In this document: piece by piece, positions 43,476 to 52,508 of the stretch | Layout of the letters: every line of letters begins with the position of its first letter | Position numbering within the stretch: position 1 is the first letter of the stretch | Source: Scalindua sp964344685 | GTDB taxonomy: Bacteria > Planctomycetota > Brocadiia > Brocadiales > Scalinduaceae | Assembly: GCA_964344685.1 (NCBI GenBank) | Contig: CAYFOK010000018.1 | Location: 1 to 64,000, forward strand | Length of the DNA stretch: 64,000 nt | Reading direction: 5' to 3' | Program-made: the position numbers and the translations under genes | Notes under the pieces: generated by a model | Databases searched by the model: none | Seen by the model: the letters and a program-made list of their open reading frames with translations, nothing else | Told to the model about the DNA's origin: nothing

Positions 43476-43808
43476 TTATGTGTTTCTGGGCCAGTACATA
43501 ATAATAAAAACACCGACCAGACAAATTATGCCGCCTATAATGTCATACTTGTCAGGAGCTGTCTTGTCTATCTTCCAGCCCCACAAGATGGACATAACGA
43601 CGAACACTCCTCCGTATGCAGCGTAAACCCTGCCAAAGTGAGCAGGTTGAAGAGTCGGTATGATTCCATAGAGTACCAGGACTATTCCACCCAATACACC
43701 TGTCAAGAGTCCCTTACCTTCTCGGTGCCAGAGCCATACAAGATATCCACCGCCTATTTCACACAAGCCTGCCAGTACAAAAAGTATGATTGATTTAGTA
43801 ATTAGCAT
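43476..43808 (-). CDS. YnfA-family (UPF0060) small membrane protein
   Basis: A 110-residue protein with four hydrophobic helices. It has the family's start (ILFVLAGLCEIGGGYLVWLW) and the conserved FGRVYAAYGGVFVVMSILWGW near the middle. The family is related to small multidrug-resistance type transporters, with function unclear. The gene lies between the dynamin-like gene and the repeat-flanked GIY-YIG unit. Confidence 0.85.
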   Translation of the reverse strand: MLITKSIILFVLAGLCEIGGGYLVWLWHREGKGLLTGVLGGIVLVLYGIIPTLQPAHFGRVYAAYGGVFVVMSILWGWKIDKTAPDKYDIIGGIICLVGVFIIMYWPRNT

Positions 43809-43815
43809 ACTGCCT

Positions 43816-43867
43816 TGAAATTGTCATCTCGACTTCTTTTTGTCATTCCCGCGGAAGCGGGAATCTA
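43816..43867 (+). repeat. 52-bp direct repeat, copy 1, containing a REP-like palindrome
   Basis: Begins TGAAATTGTCATCTCGACTT and includes GTCATTCCCGC-GGAA-GCGGGAATC, a perfect hairpin. It differs from copy 2 (44255-44306) by one base in the loop. The stop codon of the GIY-YIG gene (TAG on the minus strand, 43865-43867) lies at its edge. The CATTCCCGCGAAAGCGGGAAT core is a repeat common to many bacterial genomes. Confidence 0.85.
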
Positions 43868-44158
43868 TTCGTCAATCCATTCCTTAGATAGGTCCTTCCA
43901 TTTCGGATTAAATTCGTTGATGAGTTCTTCTTTCCATACACGATTCCATTTTTTTAATTGTTTCTCTCTCAGGATAGCTGCCTTCACATCACCCGTTTCT
44001 TCAAAATAAAGTAAATATTTTAATCTATATTTCTTAGAAAACCCTTTCACCAGTCCATTCCTATGTTCATACATCCGACGAATAAGATCATTGGTCACCC
44101 CAATGTAAAGTGTTGATTTATTGTAATTGGTTATAATGTAGACAAAATAACTATTCAT
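43865..44158 (-). CDS. GIY-YIG nuclease domain protein
   Basis: A 97-residue free-standing GIY-YIG domain. The two motifs are visible as YFVYIITNYN and LYIGVTNDLIRRMYEH, with the catalytic arginine in the latter and the glutamate region in LYFEETGDVKAAILREKQLK. Such URI-type nucleases are small and common, and their role is unclear. The gene is bracketed by the two 52-bp repeats (43816-43867 and 44255-44306), which suggests that it moves or has moved with them. Confidence 0.82.
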   Translation of the reverse strand: MNSYFVYIITNYNKSTLYIGVTNDLIRRMYEHRNGLVKGFSKKYRLKYLLYFEETGDVKAAILREKQLKKWNRVWKEELINEFNPKWKDLSKEWIDE

Positions 44159-44200
44159 ACGAACTGACAGTCAAACATTATTATGCTATGAATGATACAA

Positions 44201-44225
44201 GATTCCCAATCAAGTTGGGAATGAC
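44201..44225. repeat. REP-like palindrome
   Basis: GATTCCCAATCAAGTTGGGAATGAC has the same outer form as the CATTCCC...GGGAAT hairpins of the 52-bp repeats but in the opposite orientation, within the gap upstream of the GIY-YIG gene. Confidence 0.5.
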
Positions 44226-44254
44226 AGTTAAATCGTTGGGTAAAAGTAACATGC

Positions 44255-44306
44255 TGAAATTGTCATCTCGACTTCTTTTTGTCATTCCCGCGAAAGCGGG
44301 AATCTA
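44255..44306 (+). repeat. 52-bp direct repeat, copy 2
   Basis: Second copy of the repeat at 43816-43867, with GCGAAAGC in place of GCGGAAGC. It lies 30 bases beyond the phoU stop codon, so its hairpin may also help end transcription of the phosphate operon. Confidence 0.85.
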
Positions 44307-44336
44307 ATTTGTGATGTCTGTAAATATACTATTTTT

Positions 44337-45002
44337 TTAGTAGTTTGAAACTTTAATTTTTTCCATTGATCCTGTTACGAGAAAAACAATGCGTTCGCAG
44401 ATGTTGGTTACACGGTCTGCAATTCTTTCAAGATTGTGAGTAGCCCAAAGAAGGTAAGTGGCCCTTGTAATCATTGCAGGGTCCTCAGTCATGTATGAGA
44501 GAAGTTCTCTATATATCCGATCATAAAGCATATCTACTTCATCATCTTCAATACAGATGGCTTTTGCTGATTCAGCGTCCTTGTTAATAAATGCATCAAT
44601 ACTTCTTGTGAGCATGTCAGATGCCTTTTCTGCCATTTTTGGAATATCTACCAGCGGTTTCAGGAGGGGTTTGTCTCCATGCATGATTACAATTTTGCCA
44701 ATCCCTTCGGCATGGTCGCCCATCCGTTCCAGATCAGTTGAAATACTCAGTACGGCTATCAATTCACGCAAATCAGTTGCAACCGGTTGTTGAGTAGCTA
44801 GCAGGTTAATACATTGCTCTTCGATATCCCAACGTTTTCTGTTGATAATAAGGTCATCTTTAATTACTTTTTCAGCTTTTGCAGCATCAAGGTCTCTCAG
44901 CGCCTCAATCGAAAGATCCAGAGCAGTATTAACAAGCTCTCCCTGGCTGATTATCTCTTTTTCAAGTGATTTCATATTTTCTCTGAAAGTCTTTCTTCCC
45001 AT
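44337..45002 (-). CDS. phoU: phosphate signalling protein PhoU
   Basis: A 221-residue all-helical protein with two PhoU repeats; the first contains ATDLRELIAVLSISTDLERMGDHAE, the second LLWATHNLERIADRVTNICER, both with the metal-binding E/DxxxD signature. It modulates PstB and the Pho two-component system and is the last gene of the pst operon. GGAGG precedes the start. Confidence 0.93.
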   Translation of the reverse strand: MGRKTFRENMKSLEKEIISQGELVNTALDLSIEALRDLDAAKAEKVIKDDLIINRKRWDIEEQCINLLATQQPVATDLRELIAVLSISTDLERMGDHAEGIGKIVIMHGDKPLLKPLVDIPKMAEKASDMLTRSIDAFINKDAESAKAICIEDDEVDMLYDRIYRELLSYMTEDPAMITRATYLLWATHNLERIADRVTNICERIVFLVTGSMEKIKVSNY

Positions 45003-45046
45003 AAGTTTCCTCCGTATAGAATACTTACAATTATATGATATATGTT

Positions 45047-45799
45047 TTAACCGAAATTACCGCTTATATAGTCTTCAGTAAGTTTTTCCTTTGGATTCGT
45101 AAACAATGTTTTCGTATCTCCGTATTCAATGAGTTCTCCCATATATAGAAAGCCTGTAACATCTGAAGCTCTTGCAGCCTGCTGCATGTTATGGGTAACA
45201 ATGATGACAGTGTATCGTTCCTTCAATTTCATCATTAACTCTTCTATCTTGAATGTGCTGGAAGGATCAAGTGCTGAACATGGTTCGTCCATCAGGATTA
45301 TCTCAGGTTCAATTGCAAGTGCTCTGGCAATACATAGTCTCTGCTGCTGGCCACCTGATAGCTCCATGGCAGATGTATGCAGGCGATCTTTAACCTCTTT
45401 AAGCAGTCCGCAATCATCCAGGGTTTTTTCCACAATGCCAGAGATTTTATTCTTATCCTTTGTGCCGTTGATTCGCAGACCATAAGCGACATTATCAAAT
45501 ATTGACTTTGGGAATGGATTTGCCTTCTGGAACACCATTCCTATCTTTTGCCTGACTTCTGTTACATCAGTATCAGATGCATAAATATTTTTATTATGGA
45601 AAAGTATTTCTCCTTCTACCTTCGATTCAGGTATGAGGTCGTTCATCCTGTTAATGCATCTCAGCAGGGTTGACTTCCCGCAGCCTGACGGGCCGATTAT
45701 AGCCGTTATTTTTTTCTCTTCTATTTCCTGGTTGATATTTCTTAATACCTGTTTTTCACCATATGTTAAGAACAGGTTTTTGATTATAATATTATTCAT
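45047..45799 (-). CDS. pstB: phosphate ABC transporter ATP-binding protein
   Basis: The 250-residue ATPase of the phosphate uptake system. Walker A is GPSGCGKSTLLRCINRMNDL, the signature LSGGQQQRLCIARALA and Walker B IILMDEPCSALD, all with PstB-specific flanks. It lies between pstA and phoU. Confidence 0.95.
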   Translation of the reverse strand: MNNIIIKNLFLTYGEKQVLRNINQEIEEKKITAIIGPSGCGKSTLLRCINRMNDLIPESKVEGEILFHNKNIYASDTDVTEVRQKIGMVFQKANPFPKSIFDNVAYGLRINGTKDKNKISGIVEKTLDDCGLLKEVKDRLHTSAMELSGGQQQRLCIARALAIEPEIILMDEPCSALDPSSTFKIEELMMKLKERYTVIIVTHNMQQAARASDVTGFLYMGELIEYGDTKTLFTNPKEKLTEDYISGNFG

Positions 45800-45844
45800 G
45801 TTTATTTAATGATTAAAAGTTCTAGTCGGCTTAAAGGATATATT

Positions 45845-47443
45845 CTACACTGCAGAAGCTACATATTTTTTTCTCAATTTATTTCTTGCAATTATTGCAA
45901 TCAGATTTAACCCTAGAATGGTAACAAGTAATATGAGCGTAGTGGTATAAACCATAGGTAACGCAGCTTCTACGTTTGGAGATTGAAATCCCACGTCGTA
46001 GATATGAAATCCTAGATGCATGAATTTTCTCTCCAGGTGTATAAATGGAGAAACACTGTCAATCGGGAGTGACGGTGCAAGCTTTACAACACCCGTTATC
46101 ATAAGTGGTGCAACTTCTCCCGCAGCTCTTGCCATAGCGAGTATCATACCGGTAAGGATGCCTGGTGTTGCCTGTGGAAGAGTCACTCTCCATAGAGTCT
46201 CAAACTTAGTAGCACCCAGACCATAAGAGGCTTCTTTTAATGATTTAGGAACAGAAGATAGTCCTTCTTCTGTAGCAACTACCACAACTGGTACAGTAAG
46301 GAGTGCCAGGGTTAGTGATGCCCAGAGAATCCCGCCTGTTCCAAAAGTAGGGGTTGGCAGGGCTTCGCTATAAAACATTTTATCAATACCTCCGCCAATG
46401 AAGTATATGAAAAAACCCAGGCCAAATACACCAAAAACTATTGAAGGAACGCCGGCAAGATTATTTACAGAGATCCTGACAATTCTTGAGAAGATATTAT
46501 CACTTGTATATTCCTTCAGGAATACAGCCGTTATAACACCAAGCGGTGTAACCACCAGGCTCATAATGAGAACCATGGTGACAGTCCCGAAGATTGCAGG
46601 AAAAACTCCTCCTTCCGTATTGGCCTCTCTTGGTTCAGCCGATACAAATTCCCAGAACTTGAGAACATAGAAACGGGACTTTTCGAATACACTCATTTGA
46701 TTTGGATTATATATGCGGATGATCTGAAAGACCGGTAGGATTTTCTCTCTGCCGTCAGCCAGCTCTATTACAACTTCATTTTCATTTGCAGAGGCATAAA
46801 GGTTAGTAAGGGTATCCACTTTCTCTGAATACAACTTTTCTAGCTCTTCTACTTTTATTTTTATTGAGGCAATCTTTCTCCGGATACTATCTGTTTGTAG
46901 TTGTCCGTCCAGATTTTTTAAAGAAAGTCGGTACTTTTCCATTTTGTGGTTTATTTTGCCAATATCTTTTTTTTCAATGTGCCTGATTCTTTTGTAAACA
47001 GATTTGCTCTGCTTAAGGAATGGTTTCATGTCAGACAGGTTTAAGGGCTCAACGCCATTGTCATGATTCATACCTTTCAAGAATCCGTACATGTTTCCCC
47101 ACTCGCGTCTTTCAATAGTCAGTGCTGTTAAAGGGAAGTCCTGGGAAATGATGTTTTTGTTTTCCTCCCATCTGAAGTCCATACCGTAGACATCTCTGTT
47201 TCCAATCTTCAATTTTGTTCTGTAAGAGTCTTTACGGTTTGGAACTGGTTCTACCTTGGCAATCTCTCCAAGGACTACGCTGTTGTCATTCAGCATAAGC
47301 CGAGTGATATTGTGTGGCCAGAATATACCAAGCCCTTTTATCATGATAAGTGTAACCAGGCCAAATATCATCAAAAGACTGATGGTTAATGTTCCGCCTG
47401 ACAGCCAGATATATGGGTCGCCTGTTTTAAAGATATTCTTCAT
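45845..47443 (-). CDS. pstA: phosphate ABC transporter permease PstA, long form
   Basis: A 532-residue inner-membrane permease, much longer than the classical about 300 residues. After one N-terminal span (residues 12-38) comes a periplasmic region of about 200 residues with a coiled coil near residues 150-210 (charged KKDIGKINHKMEKY, RRKIASIKIKVEELEKLYSEK), then the usual permease core of six spans with the EAA-loop KSLKEASYGLGATKFETLWR. The start lies three bases after the pstC stop. Confidence 0.9.
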   Translation of the reverse strand: MKNIFKTGDPYIWLSGGTLTISLLMIFGLVTLIMIKGLGIFWPHNITRLMLNDNSVVLGEIAKVEPVPNRKDSYRTKLKIGNRDVYGMDFRWEENKNIISQDFPLTALTIERREWGNMYGFLKGMNHDNGVEPLNLSDMKPFLKQSKSVYKRIRHIEKKDIGKINHKMEKYRLSLKNLDGQLQTDSIRRKIASIKIKVEELEKLYSEKVDTLTNLYASANENEVVIELADGREKILPVFQIIRIYNPNQMSVFEKSRFYVLKFWEFVSAEPREANTEGGVFPAIFGTVTMVLIMSLVVTPLGVITAVFLKEYTSDNIFSRIVRISVNNLAGVPSIVFGVFGLGFFIYFIGGGIDKMFYSEALPTPTFGTGGILWASLTLALLTVPVVVVATEEGLSSVPKSLKEASYGLGATKFETLWRVTLPQATPGILTGMILAMARAAGEVAPLMITGVVKLAPSLPIDSVSPFIHLERKFMHLGFHIYDVGFQSPNVEAALPMVYTTTLILLVTILGLNLIAIIARNKLRKKYVASAV

Positions 47444-47446
47444 AAT

Positions 47447-49684
47447 TTACAAATGGCTATATTTCTTTTTCATTTTCTGCCTTATGAGTTCGGCAACAGT
47501 ATTTACTATAAATGTAGTCATAAATAGGAGCAGGGCTGCCAGAAACAGCACCCGGTATAGTGTTCCTCCAAAAGGTGCCTCAGGTATTTCAACTGCTATA
47601 TTTGCTGCAAGTGCTCTGAAACCGTTAAACAGGTTCCAGTCCATAATAGGGGTATTACCGGTTGCCATAAGGACGACCATAGTCTCACCTACCGCTCTTC
47701 CAAATCCAAGCATGACAGCAGAGAAAATTGCCGGGCTTGCAATAGGAAGAACTATTCTTACCGCTGTCTGCCACGGTACGGCACCAAGTGCCAGGGAGGC
47801 TGAGGTGAGATTTCTGGGGACATTGCTCATTGCATCTTCAGATATCGTAAAAATAATTGGTAATACGGCAAATCCCATTGCAAACCCTACAACAACTGCA
47901 TTTCTCTGGTCATACTGCAGGCCTAGAATTTCCAGAAACCATTGCCGGTAATCTCCATTAAAAAGAAACGACTCAAACTGCCCGCCAAGATGAATAGATG
48001 CAAGGATAGCAGCGATGAAGAATGGTATAAGAAAAATTGCCTCTGTCCCGTTACTGTATTTACCTTTTATATAGCCCGGAATGCACTTCCATATACAGAA
48101 TCCTACTGCAATAAAGAGTAAGAGAAATAGCGGCATTATTATGATCGCTGGAAATATTTTTTCCATTAATGGTGCAAGCCACAAACCTGCGAGAAACCCC
48201 AGGATAACACTGGGAAGTGCTGCCATAAATTCAATAGCCGGTTTAATTATTTTTCTCAGAGAATTATGGAGGAATTGAGATGTATATAGTGCCGATAGAA
48301 TTCCGATTGGTATCGCAATAATCAAGGCATATATAGTGCCTTTTATAGTACCAAAGATCAGTGGTATAAGGCTGAATTTTGGTTCAAAATCATCTGTTCC
48401 ACCGGTGGATTGCCAGGCATATTCAGGCCTTTCGTACCCCTCGTACCACACCTTTCCAAAAAGGGTCTTAAGGGTGGTTTCCGGGTGAGGGTTTGAAATG
48501 ATCCAATGGGTCAGGTTGCCTTCAGTATCTGCTACAAGAATACCATCAGCTTTTGGTGAATAAGCGATGGAGGCTGGCATAGCCTCTGACTTCAGGCTCA
48601 AAAGAGTCTGTTCTGACGTAGCGTGTTTCAGGTGGATTGTGCCGTCAGACGCAGCGGTTACAAAACATTTGTTTCTTCTGGACGCTGCCAGGGATGTAAT
48701 GTCTGACTGGTGCGGCTTAACGGTATGCACTTTTTTCAGGGACCATCCTGATGGTGCTGTTTCGTCACGTACTCGCATCCATGTGCTTACTCCGCCTCTC
48801 TGATTTCCTATTACAAGAGAAACGTCTCCCAGTAAAAAGCCAAGTGATGTTACTGATACACCGGACACCTTCACAACCTCATTCAGTGAAGGGTTTTCCC
48901 TCTCTCTCACGTCTATGTGTATCACATCTCCATGTGCTGTTCCGGCATAGAGGTTTTCCGTAAAGTAGTCAATTGCCAGTGATGTTATCGGTAATTCACC
49001 TCTCTGTTCTGTTGTTTTATCAGATATTAACTGTGAATACTGTTCAAGAATTTCAGTAATATCCGTTACATTATCGATTTTCTTTTCACCACCAAAGAGA
49101 CTCTCTTCTATTTCTGTGGATTTCAGGATAAGTCTTCCGTCTGCTGTCTGAAAAGCGGTGACAGTTATCACTTCATCGCTCTTTGAGGTAACATGCTGTA
49201 TTCCAGTCTTTTTCTCATCGGTAAAGCTAACCTCTTCATCAGATACTTCAGGGTTAATAATTCTCTGATCGTCTTCAAAGGATACAGAGAAACCAATATT
49301 GGCCGATAAAACTCTCCCGTCATTCGTTCCCATTACAATGCGGCCTTTATCTTCACATACCGCAGCAATGGTAGACCCTCCAACTCCTTCAATGCTATGT
49401 TTAGTTATAAGCTTACCATCTGAAAGAGAGATAAAGTCAACATTACCATTTTCATATAATGCATACGCAATCTCCTGGTATTCGTCTATACCGATTGATA
49501 CAGCTTTCCCGCTTAATGAACAAGTACGTTCTCCTGCTACCCTGGCACTTTTCAAGAGAGGAAAAACCTCAAGGAATATAAATATAAACAGGGCTAGGAT
49601 AACAAGTATTACAGCCGCACCACCGAAAGTAATACTCCAGTGGGCGGCCTTATCAATAACTTTTCTTCTTTTCAAGCCTGTCAT
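47447..49684 (-). CDS. pstC: phosphate ABC transporter permease PstC with periplasmic beta-propeller-like insert
   Basis: A 745-residue permease. After the first membrane span (about residues 22-40) there is a periplasmic region of about 370 residues with WD40-like repeats: HITSL/VTSL-type starts and GTAHGDVIHIDV, GNQRGGVSTW, AASDGTIHLKHA and ADTEGNLTHW endings. Then follow the transport core (about residues 420-740) with the permease loop RNLTSASLALGAVPWQTAVR. Long PstC forms with such insertions are known in some proteobacteria. The insert may contact PstS or the cell envelope. Confidence 0.88.
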   Translation of the reverse strand: MTGLKRRKVIDKAAHWSITFGGAAVILVILALFIFIFLEVFPLLKSARVAGERTCSLSGKAVSIGIDEYQEIAYALYENGNVDFISLSDGKLITKHSIEGVGGSTIAAVCEDKGRIVMGTNDGRVLSANIGFSVSFEDDQRIINPEVSDEEVSFTDEKKTGIQHVTSKSDEVITVTAFQTADGRLILKSTEIEESLFGGEKKIDNVTDITEILEQYSQLISDKTTEQRGELPITSLAIDYFTENLYAGTAHGDVIHIDVRERENPSLNEVVKVSGVSVTSLGFLLGDVSLVIGNQRGGVSTWMRVRDETAPSGWSLKKVHTVKPHQSDITSLAASRRNKCFVTAASDGTIHLKHATSEQTLLSLKSEAMPASIAYSPKADGILVADTEGNLTHWIISNPHPETTLKTLFGKVWYEGYERPEYAWQSTGGTDDFEPKFSLIPLIFGTIKGTIYALIIAIPIGILSALYTSQFLHNSLRKIIKPAIEFMAALPSVILGFLAGLWLAPLMEKIFPAIIIMPLFLLLFIAVGFCIWKCIPGYIKGKYSNGTEAIFLIPFFIAAILASIHLGGQFESFLFNGDYRQWFLEILGLQYDQRNAVVVGFAMGFAVLPIIFTISEDAMSNVPRNLTSASLALGAVPWQTAVRIVLPIASPAIFSAVMLGFGRAVGETMVVLMATGNTPIMDWNLFNGFRALAANIAVEIPEAPFGGTLYRVLFLAALLLFMTTFIVNTVAELIRQKMKKKYSHL

Positions 49685-49724
49685 AAGCTAAATTAATGCA
49701 TATGGTTTATATTACGAGAGCAGA

Positions 49725-50693
49725 TTATTTTATTTTTGCGAGTTCTTTTTCAATAATTGAAGCAGGTAATGGTATATAACCGTCTTTTATGACAACTCCC
49801 TGTCCCTCCCTGCTCAAAATGTATTTCACAAACTCCAGTATCAGTGGGTCAAGAGGTTTACCCGGCTTCTTGTTAACATAGACATAAAGAAATCTAGCAA
49901 GTGGATAAGAACCGTTTAATACATTCTCTATTAACGCCTCTTTATATGAGTTACCTTTCCTGGCAAGAGGTACGGTACGTACTCCGGAGGTTTTATACCC
50001 GATACCGCTGTACCCTATTCCGTACCTGTCTTCAGTCACTCCCTGAACAACAGAGGCGGAACCGGGCTGTTCCTTGACCGTGTTCTTGTAGTCACCTTTG
50101 AAAAGCGCCTTTTTCTTGAAGTAACCATACGTTCCTGATGCAGAATTACGCCCGTAAAGGCTTATCGGCCTGTTTCCCCATTCTCCTGCCAATCCAACCT
50201 TTCCCCACTTCGTAATATCTTCTCTATAACCTCCTTTCCTGGTCTTAGAGAAAATAGCGTCCACCTGAGCAAAATTTAATCCTTTTATTGGATTATCCTT
50301 GTTTACATACACTGCCAGGGCATCTAGTGATGTTCTGATCTGTGTAGGCTTGTACCCATATCTTCTTTCAAAATTATCTATCTCAGTTGGTTTCATCGCT
50401 CTGCTCATAGGGCCTAACTGGGCAGTTCCCAGGATCAGAGCTGGTGGAGCGGTTGATGACCCTTTGCCTTCTATCTGGACCTTTACGTTAGGGTATAATC
50501 GGTTGAAACCCTCAGCCCAGAATGTCATCAGGTTGTTTATAGTATCTGAGCCAATGCTGTTCAGATTTCCGGAGACACCGCCGACTTTGCTATAGGGCTT
50601 TATGTCAGAATCAACTTCCACTGCAAGACCGGTAGTGGAGACGCCTGCCAGAGAGAAGCAGCAGAGAGTCACTGCCAGAAATAATTTTTTCAT
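49725..50693 (-). CDS. pstS: periplasmic phosphate-binding protein
   Basis: A protein of about 322 residues. The start at the second ATG (50693) is favoured by GAGGAG eight bases upstream. It has a signal peptide (KKLFLAVTLCCFSLAG) and phosphate-binding loops typical of PstS: SIGSDTINNLM, GKGSSTAPPALI, GRNSASGTYGYFKK. It delivers phosphate to PstCAB and is the first pst gene after the porin. Confidence 0.93.
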   Translation of the reverse strand: MKKLFLAVTLCCFSLAGVSTTGLAVEVDSDIKPYSKVGGVSGNLNSIGSDTINNLMTFWAEGFNRLYPNVKVQIEGKGSSTAPPALILGTAQLGPMSRAMKPTEIDNFERRYGYKPTQIRTSLDALAVYVNKDNPIKGLNFAQVDAIFSKTRKGGYREDITKWGKVGLAGEWGNRPISLYGRNSASGTYGYFKKKALFKGDYKNTVKEQPGSASVVQGVTEDRYGIGYSGIGYKTSGVRTVPLARKGNSYKEALIENVLNGSYPLARFLYVYVNKKPGKPLDPLILEFVKYILSREGQGVVIKDGYIPLPASIIEKELAKIK

Positions 50694-50754
50694 AACCATT
50701 ACTCCTCTTGGTAATTAAATTATTTGTTTATCCAATATTCTGGTTTTTATATTG

Positions 50755-52203
50755 CTAAAATGCCAGCTGGTACTGCAGACGGTAAGTATAGTCTATATCA
50801 TCTGATCTGCTGGCTGAATTTGGCAGTTCATTGTCCTGACGGATCCAGTTAAACTGGAGCTTATTGTCGTGAGTCCCGTTAATAAACCAGTTTACACCTA
50901 TAGCGATTTCTCTAACAGCGTCTTCATCTCTTTCGTCATCAAAGTCAACAAGTGAATATCGACCTGCGACTTCATACTTCTTTGGTACAATGAAATATCC
51001 TCCCTGCACAAACCAGCCTCTGTCAATAATGACACCGGAACCAACGGAGTTAAGGTTGTTGGCGCGGATATCATCAAACCTTCGCCAGTATGCCTCTGCG
51101 TTGGATGAGAAGCCCCTGTATTTAATCCCGTATTCGGCCACTACGCTGGTCTTATTTACCTCCTTAAGTGTTACACCGGTACCGACAGGGGGGTCCAGAT
51201 CAATGGTAGTACTGCTGAATCTTTCTCTATCTGCAGCGCCGTCGTATGATATAGCGGCTGACAGGTGGGCCATTGGTTTTTCTGAGAAATTGATGTCGCT
51301 CTCAACCTCTCCTATACCTTTTCCATACGCACCGAACGGGTTCCAGGATACCCTTCCTATATAAAGCATTTCGTTGTTGCCGTTCGAGCTCTGGTTCCTG
51401 CCGTTACCATTAAATACTCCCGTATAATACTCAAACTTCTTATTAAACAGTTTGCCATGCAGCATTACACCGATCTGCCGGTCCATGGTAAACTCATCCT
51501 GTGAGCTTGCACGGTCGATCAACTGCAGGTTTTGTGAAGATACTACACGCTGTCTGCTCCATGGAATCTTCCACTGACCGAACTGAACACACAAGGCTTT
51601 ATTCTTGTTCCAGGATGCCCAGAAGTCGAACAGCTCTAAGGCCCTGCTGCCATCAATAGCACCACCTGTTGATGAGAGAGCCAGCTCTATCTTGTATTTA
51701 AAGTGTTTATATGCCTTACCGGAAAATTTCACACGAGAGCGGCGAATTCTGAACGAGCTGTCGTCCTGTTGTTCATCCGTATCATGTACGTTGTCTCTAT
51801 CCTCATAGCTGTATCTAAACTGGATCCTTCCGTTTATCAACATGGAGAAGTTTTTATCTGCCGATTCAAGTAAAAAACCCCTTTTGTAGCGTATTTTTGC
51901 AGGCCCTAGATATTTGGCCAGCAACCCTTTGCCTTCGGCTTTTTGAAGATACTCATTCATTTTATTTCCGATTACTTCATCATCTATGGGTGCTACATAC
52001 GATTTTGAGATATCCTCCTGTATCGCTATCCTGGTTTTCATATCATCTATCATTTCCTGCTGTTTCCGCATCATCTCTTCCATCTTCTTCAGCTGAATTT
52101 TTAAATCATCATCCTGGGCAGATAGATCCCTCATGGGTGCAGAAAACAGGTTTATGGCCAGGATGCCAATTGTCAACCAACTTACAACTAAAAACATTCT
52201 CAT
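50755..52203 (-). CDS. phosphate-selective porin (OprP/OprO type)
   Basis: A 482-residue outer-membrane beta-barrel. Signal peptide at the N-terminus, then a coiled-coil trimerisation-like segment (QLKKMEEMMRKQQEMIDDMK, residues 34-60), then alternating barrel strands (FSMLINGRIQFRYSYED, FRIRRSRVKFSGKAY), ending in phenylalanine (YRLQYQLAF) as needed for barrel insertion. It is probably transcribed together with pstS 55 bases downstream. The start follows AAGGAGC. Confidence 0.9.
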   Translation of the reverse strand: MRMFLVVSWLTIGILAINLFSAPMRDLSAQDDDLKIQLKKMEEMMRKQQEMIDDMKTRIAIQEDISKSYVAPIDDEVIGNKMNEYLQKAEGKGLLAKYLGPAKIRYKRGFLLESADKNFSMLINGRIQFRYSYEDRDNVHDTDEQQDDSSFRIRRSRVKFSGKAYKHFKYKIELALSSTGGAIDGSRALELFDFWASWNKNKALCVQFGQWKIPWSRQRVVSSQNLQLIDRASSQDEFTMDRQIGVMLHGKLFNKKFEYYTGVFNGNGRNQSSNGNNEMLYIGRVSWNPFGAYGKGIGEVESDINFSEKPMAHLSAAISYDGAADRERFSSTTIDLDPPVGTGVTLKEVNKTSVVAEYGIKYRGFSSNAEAYWRRFDDIRANNLNSVGSGVIIDRGWFVQGGYFIVPKKYEVAGRYSLVDFDDERDEDAVREIAIGVNWFINGTHDNKLQFNWIRQDNELPNSASRSDDIDYTYRLQYQLAF

Positions 52204-52508
52204 TTTTAAGCTCCTTTCTTGTTCTTGTTTTAGATAACTAGTTGTTTTTAAATTTCAAAGCTGCCACTGAGTAATTAAGACACACGGCTTATTTCTGTAA
52301 CTTTTGAACTTTTAGTGGCAAGGCTGTTATTGCATTCGGGTGAAATATTACGTTGGTATTGTTAACTGAGTATAAGGAAAGTGTTAATTTTTGGTTAAGA
52401 ACCGAAAAATTTTATGTTATTATCTGGCGATTGTCTTAATATACAGTATAATAATAACTTACAGGATAGATAGTTATGTTTGGCATATAGAAAGAAAGGG
52501 TAAAAACA
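52204..52508. other. 305-base divergent promoter region
   Basis: Lies between the porin and TPR genes. Holds the Pho box candidate at 52345-52399; no other structure seen. Confidence 0.5.
52345..52399 (-). promoter_or_regulatory. candidate Pho box upstream of the porin-pst operon
   Basis: On the minus strand TTAAC-type hexamers (TTAACC at 52398-52393, TTAACA at 52387-52382, degenerate CTTATA at 52376-52371, TTAACA at 52365-52360) are spaced at exactly 11 bases. That is the period of tandem PhoB/PhoP binding repeats. A TAATAT -10 element lies at 52350-52345, nine bases further on, so the box takes the place of a -35, as expected of Pho promoters. Upstream of the porin start by about 145-195 bases. 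Confidence 0.55.
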
